Program-made: the position numbers and the translations under genes
The notes under the pieces: generated by a model
Seen by the model: the letters and a program-made list of their open reading frames with translations, nothing else
Databases searched by the model: none
Told to the model about the DNA's origin: nothing
In this document: positions 18,970-30,775 of the stretch, piece after piece
Layout: every line of letters begins with the position of its first letter
How positions within the stretch are numbered: position 1 is the first letter of the stretch
Assembly: GCA_026315105.1 (NCBI GenBank)
Contig: CM048748.1
Location: 25,928,078 to 25,992,077, forward strand
Source of the DNA: Locusta migratoria
Taxonomy: Eukaryota; Arthropoda; Insecta; Orthoptera; Acrididae
Direction: 5' to 3'
DNA length: 64,000 nt

Positions 18970-19974
18970 AAGGTATTGTAGAGGAGACTGTTGTCTACTT
19001 ATCATCGGCGCGAGGAATGGCTATAGCAGTAATAAGAGTGAGCTTTATCAAGATCTGCGCATTGTCAGGCACGGACAAATGAAGGGAAAACCATACTCCT
19101 TTGCGAAATAAATAGACCAGCTCTTTCTAGGACGGCACTCTGAATGCATCCTTAGCTGCGATTTCAGATGCGTGCAGTCTCCGAAGGACCAGTTCCCACA
19201 CTATAAGCCATGCTCAATATTGAGTACGTTGACACACACAAACTTCAGTCGGTAGATAGAGATGGAACCAGTTACACTTACGTAACCAGCCACTAGCTCT
19301 CGTCTGTTACGCGCTGCCTCCGACGTAAGATCCATGACGCAGAACTATGGCCAGCGGCCTTCACTGACCACATGTTTTATATCTGCACTATCAGCATCCA
19401 AAGATAAAAAGTACGGCGCGGCCATGGCCTATGGAAGATGACCATGGCCCATCTCACAGCTCCAGAGAATCATAAAGCTATCGAAGAAGTATGGCAAGAT
19501 TGCGTAAGGCGTCGACGCACCTACCCTACGACATTAAGATGGTAATTTGGTGTAGTGGAACCAGCCCTTTATTTGTTAACTAATTTGGTACTTCTTCTCC
19601 GTGGACTGATACCAACACAAAAAATAATAAAATATAAAATTATTCTTGATTATACCAATTCATAATTAGTCTTTGCAGGTTCTTTCAGGAATACTAATTC
19701 CCATTAAAAATTCTTTCCTGCTCCCATCAAAAGTAATCATCTCATCCATAAGTTACTTCGTTATCTGTCAAAAATTTGTCACGACGATTAAACTCAAAGG
19801 AGTTACATTGCTTGCACAACTCAGGTATGCACAATATTTATCCAAGTTTGCGCAAACTTAATCCACAGTCCAACTCCTTCATTAAAGTTCCTACAAATTT
19901 CTATTATTCTTGATAAGTAAATAGTTGCATTGGAAAATATCAATCACTTGATAACACACAAATTCAAATTAATC
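18970..19974. other. Unassigned DNA between two transposons
   Basis: No coding family, terminal repeat or tRNA-like element recognised over about 1 kb. Confidence 0.35.
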
Positions 19975-19980
19975 TATATA

Positions 19981-21876
19981 CAGGGTGTTTCACTAAGTGT
20001 GTTTACCTCTGTAACTTATAAAATAATAGGTGACGGGAAATTTTAATGCGGTAGGTCAACACAAGAAATGTTACTTTCTGCGGAGCTATGAACATAGGTT
20101 ATTGTATCATTTTCCACAGTTACAGCACAAAGATATATTTTTAATGGAACAATTGTTTTTTCTATCGTGCACTGGATTTGTTGAAACCAGCTGCGTCCAA
20201 ATCAATTTAAGCTACATTCCTATCACTGTTAGTTTGGGAGATACAACCATTCAAAGTTTCAGGGACAGATACGACACGCTGTACATAATACATGACTGTG
20301 TGGTGGGTGATAGATGTTATGGCGGTGGGAAGTTGATTTACATGAAATGTTCAAATTTGTGTCCATGTTCCTCAATGCATAATGCAATGCGCCGTCGAAA
20401 GGATCTGAGGACGAGATGTAACATCGCCGGTGTGACGGAGCGACATGCGTCCTCGATGCGTCGTTTTAGATCATCTGGGGATGTGGACTCAGTGACATAA
20501 ACACGATCCTTTAGATATCCCCACAAAAAGAAATCTACTGGTGTAAAATCGGGCGACCTTGCGGACCATGAATGACGACTATGGCGCTCCAGCCATCTTC
20601 CTGCAAACCTGTTTAGTTCTTCCACAACAGCACGCACAGAATAGGCTGGGTGACCATCGTGCTGCATCCACATATGAACTCTCGTGTGTAGACACACATG
20701 TTCAAGGAGACCACCCAAACTGTCGGCTATAAAAGCGCGATATAACTCACCTGTCAGTGTACCTGGGAAGTAGTGTGGACCGATGATTTCATCCCCAAGG
20801 ATTCCACACCACATGTTAATAGACCACCTACGTTGACGGTCGACAGGTCGTACCCACCGAGGATTGTCTGCGGCCCAGTAGTGCATGTTATGGCGATTGA
20901 CTGCACCATAATTTGTGAACGTGGACTCATCAGAGAACATAACACTTTGTAAAGACTCCAGCGTGAAATTACGCATGCCCACTCACAGAATGTCACTCTT
21001 GCACGGAAATCGTTCCCATGCAGCTCCTGGGTCAGTGACAGGCGGTACGGGTGAAACCTGTGGCCGTGTACTATACGCCACACAGATGTGAGACTGACAC
21101 CAGCGACTGCAGCAACGGCTCGTAAGCTGACATGAGGATCGTGGTGTAGTGCAGCTAAAACAAACACCTCCGTCTCCTCACTTCTTGCAGGTCTTCGTCT
21201 GTTACTGCGGCGCATTACCAAGCTGCCTGTTTCTTCGGCACGTAAGAACGTAATGGCTGCCGGAGCTCTTCGCCTAGGATATCTCACGGCACACGCCGTG
21301 GCTGCTTCAGAGGCATCGTGTTGGCACTCGCCGAGCATCAGCAACATGTCAACGTACTATTTGTTCGTGTATGCCATCGTCATGCGATATCAGTAACTGT
21401 GGTATATTGAGCCCCGGTTGTTTGTGTGGCTCCAACTGTCGGGTATACGGCCGTGTGCGGCGACAGTGGGCAGTCTAACAGCGCATCGAGGAAGCTTCTC
21501 GCTCCGTGACACGGGCGACGTTATAACTCGGCCGCACCACTTTTAGAAGGCGCATTGCATTATGCGCAGCGTTTGTGGTATCTGCCCCTGAAACTTTGAA
21601 GGGCTGTAGCTCCCAAACTAACAGTGATAGGAATGTAGTTTAAATTGATTTCGGCGCAGCTGGTTTCAACGAATCCAATGCACGATAGAAAAAACTATTG
21701 TTCCATTTAAAAAATTATATCTCTGCGCTGTAGCTCTTTGGAAAATGATACAATAAACTATGTGAATAGCTCCGCAGAAAGTGTAAAATTTCTTGTGTTG
21801 ACCTACCGCATTAAAATATCCCGTCACCTATTATTTTATAAATTACAGAGGCAAACACACTTAGTGAAACACCCTG
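19981..21876 (-). mobile_element. mariner-superfamily transposon with long inverted repeats
   Basis: Both ends begin CAGGGTGTTTCACTAAGTGT, and similarity continues inward for roughly 265 bp (to TAGTTTGGGAG..TACA) on each side, much longer than usual mariner repeats. The flanks read TATATA on the left and CATATA on the right, compatible with a decayed TA target. The element is 1896 bp and contains one transposase gene on the minus strand. Confidence 0.88.
20338..21347 (-). pseudogene. mariner-superfamily transposase, frameshifted
   Basis: The first part (21347 to about 20980) carries a helix-turn-helix region, VSLRAVAAVAGVSLTSVWRI. The second part (about 20982-20338) carries the catalytic domain: MFSDESTF with the first Asp, MQHDGHPAY with the second, and SPDFTPVDFFLWGYLK with the third. 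Forty residues separate the second Asp from the Asp of PVDFFLWG. That spacing is wider than the 34 of classic mariner and near the DD37D-DD41D groups. The frames join near 20980, where FCEWA should run into LESLQSVMFSDES; the shift is disabling. Apart from it the gene looks nearly complete, about 330 residues, ending in HKFEHFM at 20338. Confidence 0.87.
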
Positions 21877-21884
21877 CATATATG

Positions 21885-22751
21885 AATTGCTGTTCGTTAG
21901 CTAAAACTCGAGAACGGCTGAACCGGTTTGGTTAAATTTAGTCTTGAAATAATCATGTAAGTCCAGGGAAGTTGTCCGGACAAGAGGAAAATCGGGAAAA
22001 ACTGAAAAAGCTTTTTCCAGAAAGCTATCAATACTGTTCGTCCAATTGCGATAACATTTTGTACATTTCATGTTAAAAGCAAGAGGACGGTTCGTATCAA
22101 ATAAAAATTTGGAGAAGTCGGCCTTAAAGTAAGAAAATTTAGGAAAAACCGAAAGCAATTGTTTCTATCAATAAAAATAAATTGCCACATGGTTGTAGGA
22201 GCATCACTTGAGTGTGGTTTGACAGGACAAGGTTTGTATGAAATACATTTTTGGAAAATCTACCGGAAAATTGGAAAATGCGAGAAAAACTGAAAATTCA
22301 GATTTCAATGTATTTTTGATTGAATTCAGCACTATAACTGACTACTCGCACGACGGAGAGGTAATTCTTTTTTTTTTTTTTTTTTTTTTTGTTCATAATG
22401 GTCTTGGAAAAGTTGAAACAAAAGGGACAGTTGAAAAGGAAAGTCGCAAAATTCGAACCAAGTTCCTTTTCAATGTGTTTCTAATTATAGTCAATACTAT
22501 AAGTTGAGAACCGTTCATCCGATAGCGATAAAATTTTGATCATTTGTCGTTCAACGAAAGACAAACGTTCTTATGAACTAAAAATTTGGGAAAGTTATCC
22601 GGAAAATTTCAAATTCGAGAGAAACGGAATGAGCTTTTTTCAATGGGATATCAATATCATTCGTCTGATTGCGATAAAATTTTGCATATTTGAATTTCGA
22701 AGAAAGGGTACATGCATATTAGCAATTGCGAAGCATTGCCAGGTCGACTAG
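21885..22751 (+). repeat. Dispersed repeat, inverted copy at 49.9-50.95 kb
   Basis: The segment starts near CTAAAACTCGAGAACGGCTG and matches the reverse complement of 49930-50945 along most of its length. It contains recurrent blocks of the type TTGCGATAAAATTTTG...GACGAACGGT. It ends GCAATTGCGAAGCATTGCCA then GGTCGACTAG. The other copy ends in CTAG plus T, so a Helitron-like 3' end is possible. A 23-base T run lies at 22368-22390. No coding potential. Confidence 0.62.
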
Positions 22752-23022
22752 CTTCGCATCGCTTACCTCTTGATGTAAAAAAATATTAATTTAAATGATA
22801 CGTATTCAAGGCCCAGTAGTTTTATTAAGGCGTCATCAAATAGTCTAAGTATCGGCTTGATAGTGGGCGAAAACAGTGGGCAAATCATGCACAGATTTCC
22901 AGGATAATGTTCATGTCACATTCTTGGAAGTTCAGGGAAGGTTTAAACGTTGATAAAATATGGAAAATTTTAAGGTTATCCATATTTATGGTTTATATTA
23001 AGAGGTAAGTGATACGAAGTTC
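22752..23022. repeat. Short inverted-repeat unit
   Basis: CTTCGCATCGCTTACCTCTT (22752-22771) is the imperfect reverse complement of AAGAGGTAAGTGATACGAAG (about 22999-23018). The enclosed 230 bp has no coding motif. Its left edge abuts the CTAG end of the neighbouring repeat. Confidence 0.5.
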
Positions 23023-23880
23023 ACCGGGTCATCTAGTCTTGAAATAAACTTTCGATGAAATATTACCATCTCTTCTTACATAATATCAGTCAAAATGTTC
23101 ATAATAACATAATGTTTCATGAGTATTCAAATCTGAACTCGTTTAAACATTATTCATAACTAGCTGTACTTATTTATCCTACGCTCTCGCAGTCCACATC
23201 CCCTTCCCCCCTCTCTCTCTGCATCCATCTCTTTCTCTCCCATCTCTCTGTTCGTTTCCACCTTTCCCTCTCTCGGCAAAGTTTTCTGCAAGGTACCCTC
23301 TGTCATATAACATACAAACATTTATGTACCCAGTGATCGTCTTCTTGGTTCTAAGGTCTTGTGTGCAAAAATTTATAAAGACTGGAGCAAAACGATGCAT
23401 TTGGTAAAATTCCGAAGATAAGTTCCCTCCACCATGCATCGATCGAAATTTTATACAGACGGTGACATACCTCTTGTTTTTTAGGTAGAGTGTGCAAAAT
23501 TTCATAAATATCGGAACAAAACTATAGATTTGTGTAGAACCCGTTGATGCGATGTGGAAGGCGTAGTATACCGTGTGCAGAGCCTCTTTCCTTGGTTTTT
23601 ACTGCTTTGTTTATTTATTCTCATATTTCTTTATTCGTATGCTTATCCTTACACAGAAAAAGATGAAGACATTGTAGCATGCATAGGCCAAAGATACGGT
23701 CTGTGGCATCACGTTTCGCTGTATGTAACCTCCTTGATATAAGGTCGCAAACGTCATCGCTGGCCTTCCGTCCGAATTTTTTTTATAATTTGACGACTGC
23801 CAAGCAACATATCTTCCACCCCCTTATAGCTGTCGGCATGGATCTGCTGTAGTGTACAGCGGGAGATTTCGGACAACAAT

Positions 23881-23881
<1 letters not shown>

Positions 23882-23943
<62 letters not shown>
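23882..23943. repeat. (CA)n microsatellite
   Basis: About 31 uninterrupted CA units within the left arm of the inverted repeat. Apparent cysteine/valine or threonine/histidine ORFs across it are artefacts of the repeat. Confidence 0.98.
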
Positions 23944-23945
<2 letters not shown>

Positions 23946-23988
23946 GTTTGCGTTCTGTAGTTCTCGCTGCAGAGCGAAATATTGACGA

Positions 23989-23990
<2 letters not shown>

Positions 23991-24049
<59 letters not shown>
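23991..24049. repeat. (CA)n microsatellite
   Basis: A second CA array of about 29 units, 47 bp from the first. The equivalent site in the right arm has only GTGTGTG (about 24902). Confidence 0.98.
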
Positions 24050-24051
<2 letters not shown>

Positions 24052-25539
24052 AGAACTTTATATAAACCGATAACTTTCCATCCAAATATACTCCACCCTT
24101 TTATCATTATCAACCCTCAAGCAACAATGCAACCAATAAAACCATTTTCAAAGAGTAAATATAATTTTAAAGAGTAATTATTGTTCCGCATTTCGCGTTA
24201 TATTCTTCAAATTACTGAATATCTATAAGATCGCTATAAAACCGTGTCCAAAACCTTCAAGTACAAATTAGTAACTGTACAAATATTTAAGTCTCTGCAT
24301 CTGGTCTTCGGACGTGATAAGCGTGCACCGAACAGACATTTATAGATATAGATAAAAATTTATCGACTTCAATGGACCACAGCATACAACTGCATCTTCT
24401 CCGACTTGACGACCTTCGGCAAACACCAGGCACTGGCCAGCTACTTACCTCTGTCGTCGGCGGCGAAACTTCCACGGTGTGCCGCTGCGTGGTCGACGTT
24501 GAACATGCAACACATAAAATCAAACGTATTTCACAAAGATGCTATAAATATTTAAAAAATACCATCCCAAACATAATAAACATATCTATATCTATAAATG
24601 TGAATGTCTGTTCGGTGTACGCTTATCACGTCCGAACGACCAGACGCAGAGACTTAAATATTTGTACAGTTACTAATTTATACCTGAGGAATGTTTTAGG
24701 CACGGTTTTACAGCGATCTGATAGATATTTAGTAATTTGAAGAATATAACGCGAAATGCGGAACAAAAATTACTCTTTGAAAATTATATTTACTCTTTGA
24801 AAATGGTTTTATTGGTTGCAATGTTGCTTGAGGGTTGATAACGATAAAAGGGTGGAGTATTTTGGGATGGAAAGATATCGGTGTACATAAAATTCTACGC
24901 GTGTGTGTTAATATTTCGCTCTGCAGCGAAACCTACAGAACGCAAACGAATGGTCTTTGTGTAATTGTTGTCCGACGTCTCCCGTTGTACACCATAGCAG
25001 TTCCATGCCGGTAGCTATAAGGGGGTGGAAGATATGGTGGTTGAAAGACGTCAAATTATAAAACAATTCGGACTGAAGGCCAGCGATGACGTTTGCGACT
25101 CTATAGCAAGGAGGTTACATATAGCGAAACGTGATGCCATAGACCATATCTTTGGTCTATGCGTGCTACATTGTCTTCAGCGCTTTCTCTGTAAGGATAA
25201 GCATACGAATAATGAAATATAAGAATAAATAAATAAAGCAGTAAAAAAGAAATTTCTTTTAATACATCTCTTTAAAAAATCGATTTGACGTGTCGCGCAT
25301 TAGATAAAGTGATCGATCAGTGTTATTATTACAATCCTTATTGTTGAATTTCGTGATTGGATTCTTCGAAATGAGTGCATTTTTACGTATGATTTCTTAT
25401 TTCTTATATATTGTCTGACAAATGTAACATACTTTTAGAAAAAGAGATGGACAGAGAGAGTGGATGGGGAAAATACTAACTCAAGGCTCGAATAAATAAA
25501 TAAATACCCGGGCAACGCCGGGTTTTCAGCTAGTTATTA

Positions 25540-26060
25540 ATAAAAGTAATTCGACTGCAAAATTAGGAAATCAGTAGATGATTAAAATGACGTGCCACTA
25601 CATTAGACTATACAAAATCGGCGAGACAGCTTGCGCTAATTGCGTTAGGGAGCGGACGATCACAGTGGAGATGGCAGACTGGAAACTTTTATTCCACTAT
25701 GGTAACAGAATGCACATGTCAGACCCCTTCACCGGACTGGCAGAGTAAGGCAAAAATAACTGTTATGCGTTTTCTCATCTGGAAGGTGCGGGCCGCACGA
25801 GGGCACTGCCGCCGCTTGCAGGCGAATGCCCATCATTGCATCATCTTATTCGCGAACACAAATGGCGCAGTTGCCGTCGGACGCAGAGGATACTGTGCTC
25901 ACGGGTGATGCTTGTTAACTGTTGGTCGAGCTGTTCTCTAAGAGATCCTATCCTTGATTGTCGTGAGTGCACTCGTGCTCTCCCGATAATCCATTTGTAG
26001 TCTGGGGGCAGCGTCCCAGAGGTAAATTAAATTGGTCCCAATCCCCGGTTCCGACCAAGC
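25540..26060. other. Unassigned DNA
   Basis: No gene or element terminus recognised between the large inverted repeat and the next terminal-inverted-repeat element. Confidence 0.35.
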
Positions 26061-26779
26061 TTTTCGGGAAGCCCCTCCCAATTAGGCCAGTCGTCGTAGA
26101 CAAAAAATTGCTTTAGGTCCAAAACATTGCAGGAAGCTGAATTTTGGTATGTTGTTAGGACATATTAGAGTAGTATTAAACCAAGTTTGCAGCTTCGAAA
26201 TCCTTTTGCGTAACTTTTAAGAGCCAAAAAACATCGAAATTTTCGGACTTTCTTCTGGTTTTGGCTTATAACTCGTGAAGGGTGGTTTTTTGACGAAAAG
26301 TTACTCACACCTCTATTAATGTAGATAAAATATTCTAAAATTTGAGCCCAACCGCAGCTCTGTAAGTCCAATAGTTCCCGAGATATTGGACTTCAAATAT
26401 TGACTTATTTCTCCAGAAAGTTCAAATTTTCGATTTTAGTCGTCTTTCGGTTAGAATATTGGCTCTAATGATCGTCCCATGGGCAAAGTCATACAAAAAA
26501 GTTATAGAGCAGTTATTTAACTTTAATCTAAGTACTGAACGAAGTCCATAGGCCGAATAGATTTCTAGTTATCGTTAAAAAACGAAAACTTGGAAAAATC
26601 GGAGTAGTCAATAAATTGACCCAGGCGAATTGCAGTCCTCTTCTCCTATCTATGTTAAAGAAAAAGGAAGAATTACTAATTGACGATGATTATTAACGCA
26701 TCGTATATAAAAAGGATTTTTTTCAACACTGTTTTCCGCTAATATTGAACAAAGAAGCACCTTGAGTCACTTCCTGCCA

Positions 26780-28430
26780 CTATGGCACCCACGGCCCCCA
26801 TGAATAACATGAGGTGTTGAAAACCTCTAATTCGCACCCCTATGTTGACAAGCTGAGAATGCTGGTGGCTCTCCACAATGTCTCGGGCTTTCAAGTACAG
26901 TGGTTGATCGTAGGTCACAAAACATGTTTCCTGACCGAAAATGCTTGTTCTTTAACTGGCTTCTAAAAGTGATGTTAAAACAGTGTCGTAGTCGGTTGGG
27001 GGAGCATTGATAAAAGGGAGATATACAATCTTTGAACGTTTGTAAGGAAGATCTTCTGTCACTTCTCCATTAATCCATTCCATCCAGGGATGCCTGGCAT
27101 GTTAGTTGGTTTTCCAAACAACCACAGCAGGTCTGGAGATTTGGGCAAAATGACTTAGCGATTTTCACTTCGTTAATTGAAATGGCTGACAAGCCAAATT
27201 TATTTCTCATAGAAGAATGTTTAATGTGTGTGGCAGTGCGTGAACTTGATAGACTCGGCACACACAGACTTCAAACATGGTTTGTTTATGTCTGGGTGAA
27301 CGGATGAGTGAGGGGTCATGATCATTGTACCACCCATTTCATGGAACGTATTTTCTCCATCAATTGTGTTAACGTTCACATCTGCATTGTCGAAGACAAG
27401 ATGCATAAAAGCTCCTTTGTCGACTGATTGGACCACTTCTCCACGGACAATAGCGGAAGTTTCAAAATGCACAGCCTCCGTATATGTACAAGAAATTCTC
27501 ATACAGTGGCAAAGTTCAACAAGGTGCTTTGATTCAAATTTTCTATACAAATAGGTTCCAAAGCTTATTTGAATTGAGGATAGGAAAGATTTGGACTTCG
27601 TTCCAGCCATGAATGCATGAGCAAATCCTATGCACTTCCTTGTTGAACTTTGCCACTGTATGGGAATTTCTTGTACATATACGGAGGCTATGCATTTTGA
27701 AAGTTCCGCTATCCTCCGCGGAGAAGTGGCGAATGTCTTGCAGGATAATCTCTGCTGCAGCTTTGACAACTCTAAGCCCCTCTTCAGCAGGATCGCTAAG
27801 TCTTTGATTGTACCACTTTTCATAAAGAATGTTTTGTCCAATGTCTGTGAACATCAAGACTGGCCTGTGTTACGGACCAACCTGCGCAAAAATAATTTTT
27901 CCTCCATATCGCTTTTTTAGATGAGCTTGAACACTTGCAACTGCTGGTTTGTAATCACATGTGAAGGTCTCTGCAAACAAGTCTCTTATGGAAAACTGGT
28001 TTTCCCCTTCTTGTTTCTGCAGGGTATGCATAAATACGCTCCATACCTACGATAAGGAAGGGATGTTCAGGACGGCCTCGTTTGCCTCCTACACCAGTAG
28101 ATCGCGACAAGGAGTGCAATTTTACGTAGCAATGTTTGTGGTACTTACCCTCAGTAGCAACAAGTTCACTTATACATGAAAGACGCCGAAGAATGTGTTG
28201 TCCCCATTCACTAGCTTGTCTAGTTTTTTCCACAATCGATTCTTTCACTTCCAGTGTTTCCCTTTGAAGGAGTTCATCTTGTAGATATTTGGGCAATTTT
28301 ATCTGCTTTTATAAATATTCCTTGGAGAATTTTTCACCACAAAGGAAACAATAACGCCTTGAATCCGACGCACTTTTCAGCCTTTCCCCACACGAAGACG
28401 ATGGTTGAGCAAATCTGCACAAAAAACATG
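26780..28430 (-). pseudogene. Unclassified transposon-type protein (FDNADVN/TYDQPLY family)
   Basis: Minus strand, read in several frames. A Cys-rich start CFLCRFAQ then RRYCFLCGEKFSKEY (about 28428-28312), broken by a stop at 28309-28311. Then the ELVATEGKYHKHCYVKL motif, which looks metal-binding. Then GGKIIFAQVG (about 27880). Then HLVFDNADVNVNTIDGENTF followed by HEMGG (about 27415-27335), MPGIPGWNG (about 27095), QETCFVTYDQPLYLKARDI (about 26940-26885) and VRIRGFQHLMLFMGAVGA (about 26855-26800). I know this motif series only as a recurrent uncharacterised protein type in cnidarians, crustaceans and insects. The Asp residues in FDNAD and TYDQPLY are candidate catalytic residues, which is inference. 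At least one stop, several frameshifts and an internal inverted duplication inactivate this copy. Confidence 0.6.
27433..27729. repeat. Local inverted duplication inside the unclassified gene
   Basis: 27433-27524 and 27638-27729 are near-identical in opposite orientation (shared core ATATGTACAAGAAATTC and its complement), with about 113 bp between. One arm carries the gene in its proper sense and the other in antisense. Confidence 0.85.
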
Positions 28431-29562
28431 TTACTTTCAAGCCCACGTTTCTGACTCATTTTTATCGGTGTCTAAATTCCGCGTTTTTTCACTGTCACTG
28501 CTCCCTCTGCAAGCACTTACCGACGACCCCGAAACAAACATGCGACGGGGGTAGCTCCGACATATTGTAAAACAGAAAGTACTTAAAACGCCACCAAGAT
28601 CAAGATTTAGACGATTTTTGTTTGAAACGTTCTTCACGGATCCGAATACGGCCGTTTCTAAGGGCAGAATGGGTGTAGTGAGGAAGGCCTCGGAGGCAAG
28701 AAGTTTGGGAGGGAGAACAGAAAACCCGCTAAGCCACGACTTTGAGTAAGGGGGACGGGAGGGGGAATTGATACTTTCGCATAACAAAAGGCCTCGCTAC
28801 GAACGAAAGACCCAATGACCGACCAATACCCAAAAACGGAGAAGCTTTCGTCTTTTTTTTCATACAGCAATACCTACTTTCACAAATATATTTGTATGCA
28901 CTAACTCATAATTACACCTATTTATACACAATACGTTAATAATCATCGTCAATGAGTAATTCTTCCTTTTTCTTTAACTTATATAGGATAAGAGGACTGA
29001 AATTCGTCTGGGACAATTTATTGAATACTCCGATTTTTCCAAGTTTTCGTTTTTCAATGATAACTAGAAATCTATTGGGCCTATGGACTTCGTTCAGTAC
29101 TTAGATTAAAGTTAAATAACTTCTCTATTACTTTTTTTGTATGACATTCCCCGTGGGATGGTCATTAGAGCCAATATTCTAGCCGAAAGATGACTAAAAT
29201 CGACAATTTGAACTTCTTGGAGACATAAGTCAATTTTTGAAGTCCAATATCTCGGTAACTATTGGATTTACAGAGCTGCGGTTGGGCTTAAATTTTAGAA
29301 TATTGTATCTACATTAATAGAGGTGTGAGTGACTTTCCGTCGAAAAACCACCCTTCACGAGTTATAAGCCAAAACCAGAAAAAAGTCTGAAAATTACGAG
29401 GTTTTTTGGCTCTTAAAAGTTACGCAAAAGGATTTCGAAGCTGCAAACTTGGTTTAATACTACTCTAATATGCCCTAACAACATACCAAAAATTCAGCTT
29501 CCGCAATTTTTTTGGACCTAAATATACCTGACGACTGGCTCAAATTGGGATTCCCCTTTGTC

Positions 29563-29789
29563 CCACTATCAGCTTGTCTGATAATTGGCTGAATAGAACT
29601 GCGACTGTTTAAGGGCCGGATCTCAAACAGCCCGCTCCACTCCTCGGAGTGGAGAATGAAAAGAATAAGGTTTTTTTAGGCGCAGTAGAAGCCTAATAAA
29701 TACCACTCAAAATGGCATTCATCTCACGACGCAAAATGACATGGCAAATGCCTCCGTTGATTATCATACCCGATTATACATTGAACTAA
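29563..29789. other. Unassigned DNA
   Basis: Short stretch between the long-inverted-repeat element and a LINE relic. Contains the imperfect palindrome CCACTCCTCGGAGTGGAG (29638-29655). No gene seen. Confidence 0.4.
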
Positions 29790-30549
29790 AGCGGACGGCG
29801 CTCCAAGAAGTTACTAATACACTCTAATACAAGAGGCAGAGGTGACACTGCTGGAAGAAATCACGAGGACGAAATGGTCGAGACCATTGGCAAGAGCGCA
29901 TTAAATACGTCGCCTGGTCTGACGGGATACCTTTGCTACTTTATCGGGATTTCCAACACCTGATGGCTCCCTGTTGGACAGAAATTTGTCGCAAACTCAT
30001 GTCTCCCTAGGTGCTTCTTCCGCCAGCCTTTATAGACGGCCTGATCATCCCAATACCTACATCATCACGCGGCACAAGACTAAGAATACCGCCCGCTAAT
30101 ACTTCTTAAATGTGATATTGAGATTTTCACTAGACTGATAGCGACACGAGCGGCAGTTATTGAATATTGCGATTCGATCGCGCGGGCGACAATGTCATCT
30201 ACGCGGAGCTCTGATTTCCGTAGATTTCGATCGAACCTTCGGCAGGATCCAGCCACACTGTATTAAGGAACACATGGCGCAAATGAATGTTCCGCAGGCC
30301 CACGTATCGCTAGGGATCGATATTACTATGACGAGATCATTACGACGAGAATGTCCTTTGTCCATGATCATACATGCACTGGCTCTCGAAGCACCTCTCA
30401 GCGGCCTACGCCAACGCCTGACAGGAATTACGATGCGGGGATATACATTTCAGTGCATATGGTGGCGACCTTTTATTGGCGATGAGGAACTGCAAACGAT
30501 GTTAACGCGGCTTTCGACTGAATCAGACTGGTATCCGTATGAATGGCTA
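29790..30549 (+). pseudogene. LINE reverse transcriptase relic (L1/Tx1-like)
   Basis: Plus-strand frames show the RT order LEEITRTKW, then SPGLTGYLCYF (template for SPG.DG..), IDGLIIPIPTSSRGT, RPLILLKCDIEIFTRLIATR, then in the last frame GALISVDFDRTFGRI and RECPLSMIIHALALEAPLSG with LRQRLTGITMRGY. These correspond to RT domains up to the block before the catalytic YxDD, which is absent. Several frameshifts and stops are present. It is cut off by a SINE at 30561. Confidence 0.65.
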
Positions 30550-30560
30550 AATATAAATCA

Positions 30561-30775
30561 AAATGTTCAAATGTTTGTATATCCGACCAAACTGCGTGGT
30601 CATCTGTCTGTAGCTTACAAACTACTTAAACTAAGGTAAACGCACACGCACGAACGCACACACGCACATACGTGTGCCTGCCCCCGCCCCCAGGGAGGAC
30701 TCGATCTTCCGACGGCAAGCAACCGCTCGCTCCGCAGCGAGGCGCCTTAAACCACTCGGCTACTTATAATGTAGC
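30561..30775 (-). mobile_element. tRNA-derived SINE, GT-containing subfamily
   Basis: Antisense copy with the terminal ATGTTCAAATGTTTGTAT, AACTGCGTGGTCATCTGTCT and an ACGCACACGCACGAACGCAC tract. The tRNA-like head follows: GACTCGATCTTCC is the B-box complement, and CCGCTCGCTCCGCAGCGAGG and CCACTCGGCTACTT complete it. Confidence 0.8.

Larger units (their letters stand above)
23161..25534. repeat. Large imperfect inverted repeat with one-sided CA microsatellites
   Basis: Left arm about 23610-24345 and right arm about 24580-25235 are inverted copies; blocks such as GTATGCTTATCC and GACGTGATAAGCGTG pair with their complements. The outermost ends also correspond. CTAG with its outward flanking base lies at both edges (23161-23164, 25531-25534), next to related GAGAGAGA-rich sequence. 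The right end has the hairpin CCCGGGCAACGCCGGG before CTAG, as in Helitron 3' ends. The left arm alone contains long CA arrays. The centre (about 24346-24580) is unique. Confidence 0.68.
26062..29562 (-). mobile_element. Terminal-inverted-repeat element with an unclassified gene
   Basis: The segment about 26070-26720 is the inverted, diverged copy of about 28915-29560. Paired landmarks include GGCCAGTCGTC / GACGACTGGC, the AGTATTAAACCAAGTTTGCA block, and GACGATGATTATTAACG with its complement. The arms are about 0.62 kb and the interior about 2.2 kb, holding one decayed gene on the minus strand. I could not fix the exact termini or a target duplication, so the superfamily is open. Long inverted repeats around a single decayed gene strongly suggest a DNA transposon. 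Confidence 0.72.

Noticed and set aside
23882..24049. CRISPR-like array
   Set aside because: Only simple CA repeats with one spacer-like gap. The genome is eukaryotic and no cas genes exist here.
23754..24113. ORFs of Cys-Val or Thr-His repeats
   Set aside because: They are translations of the CA/TG microsatellites. The same applies near 43200 and 51150.
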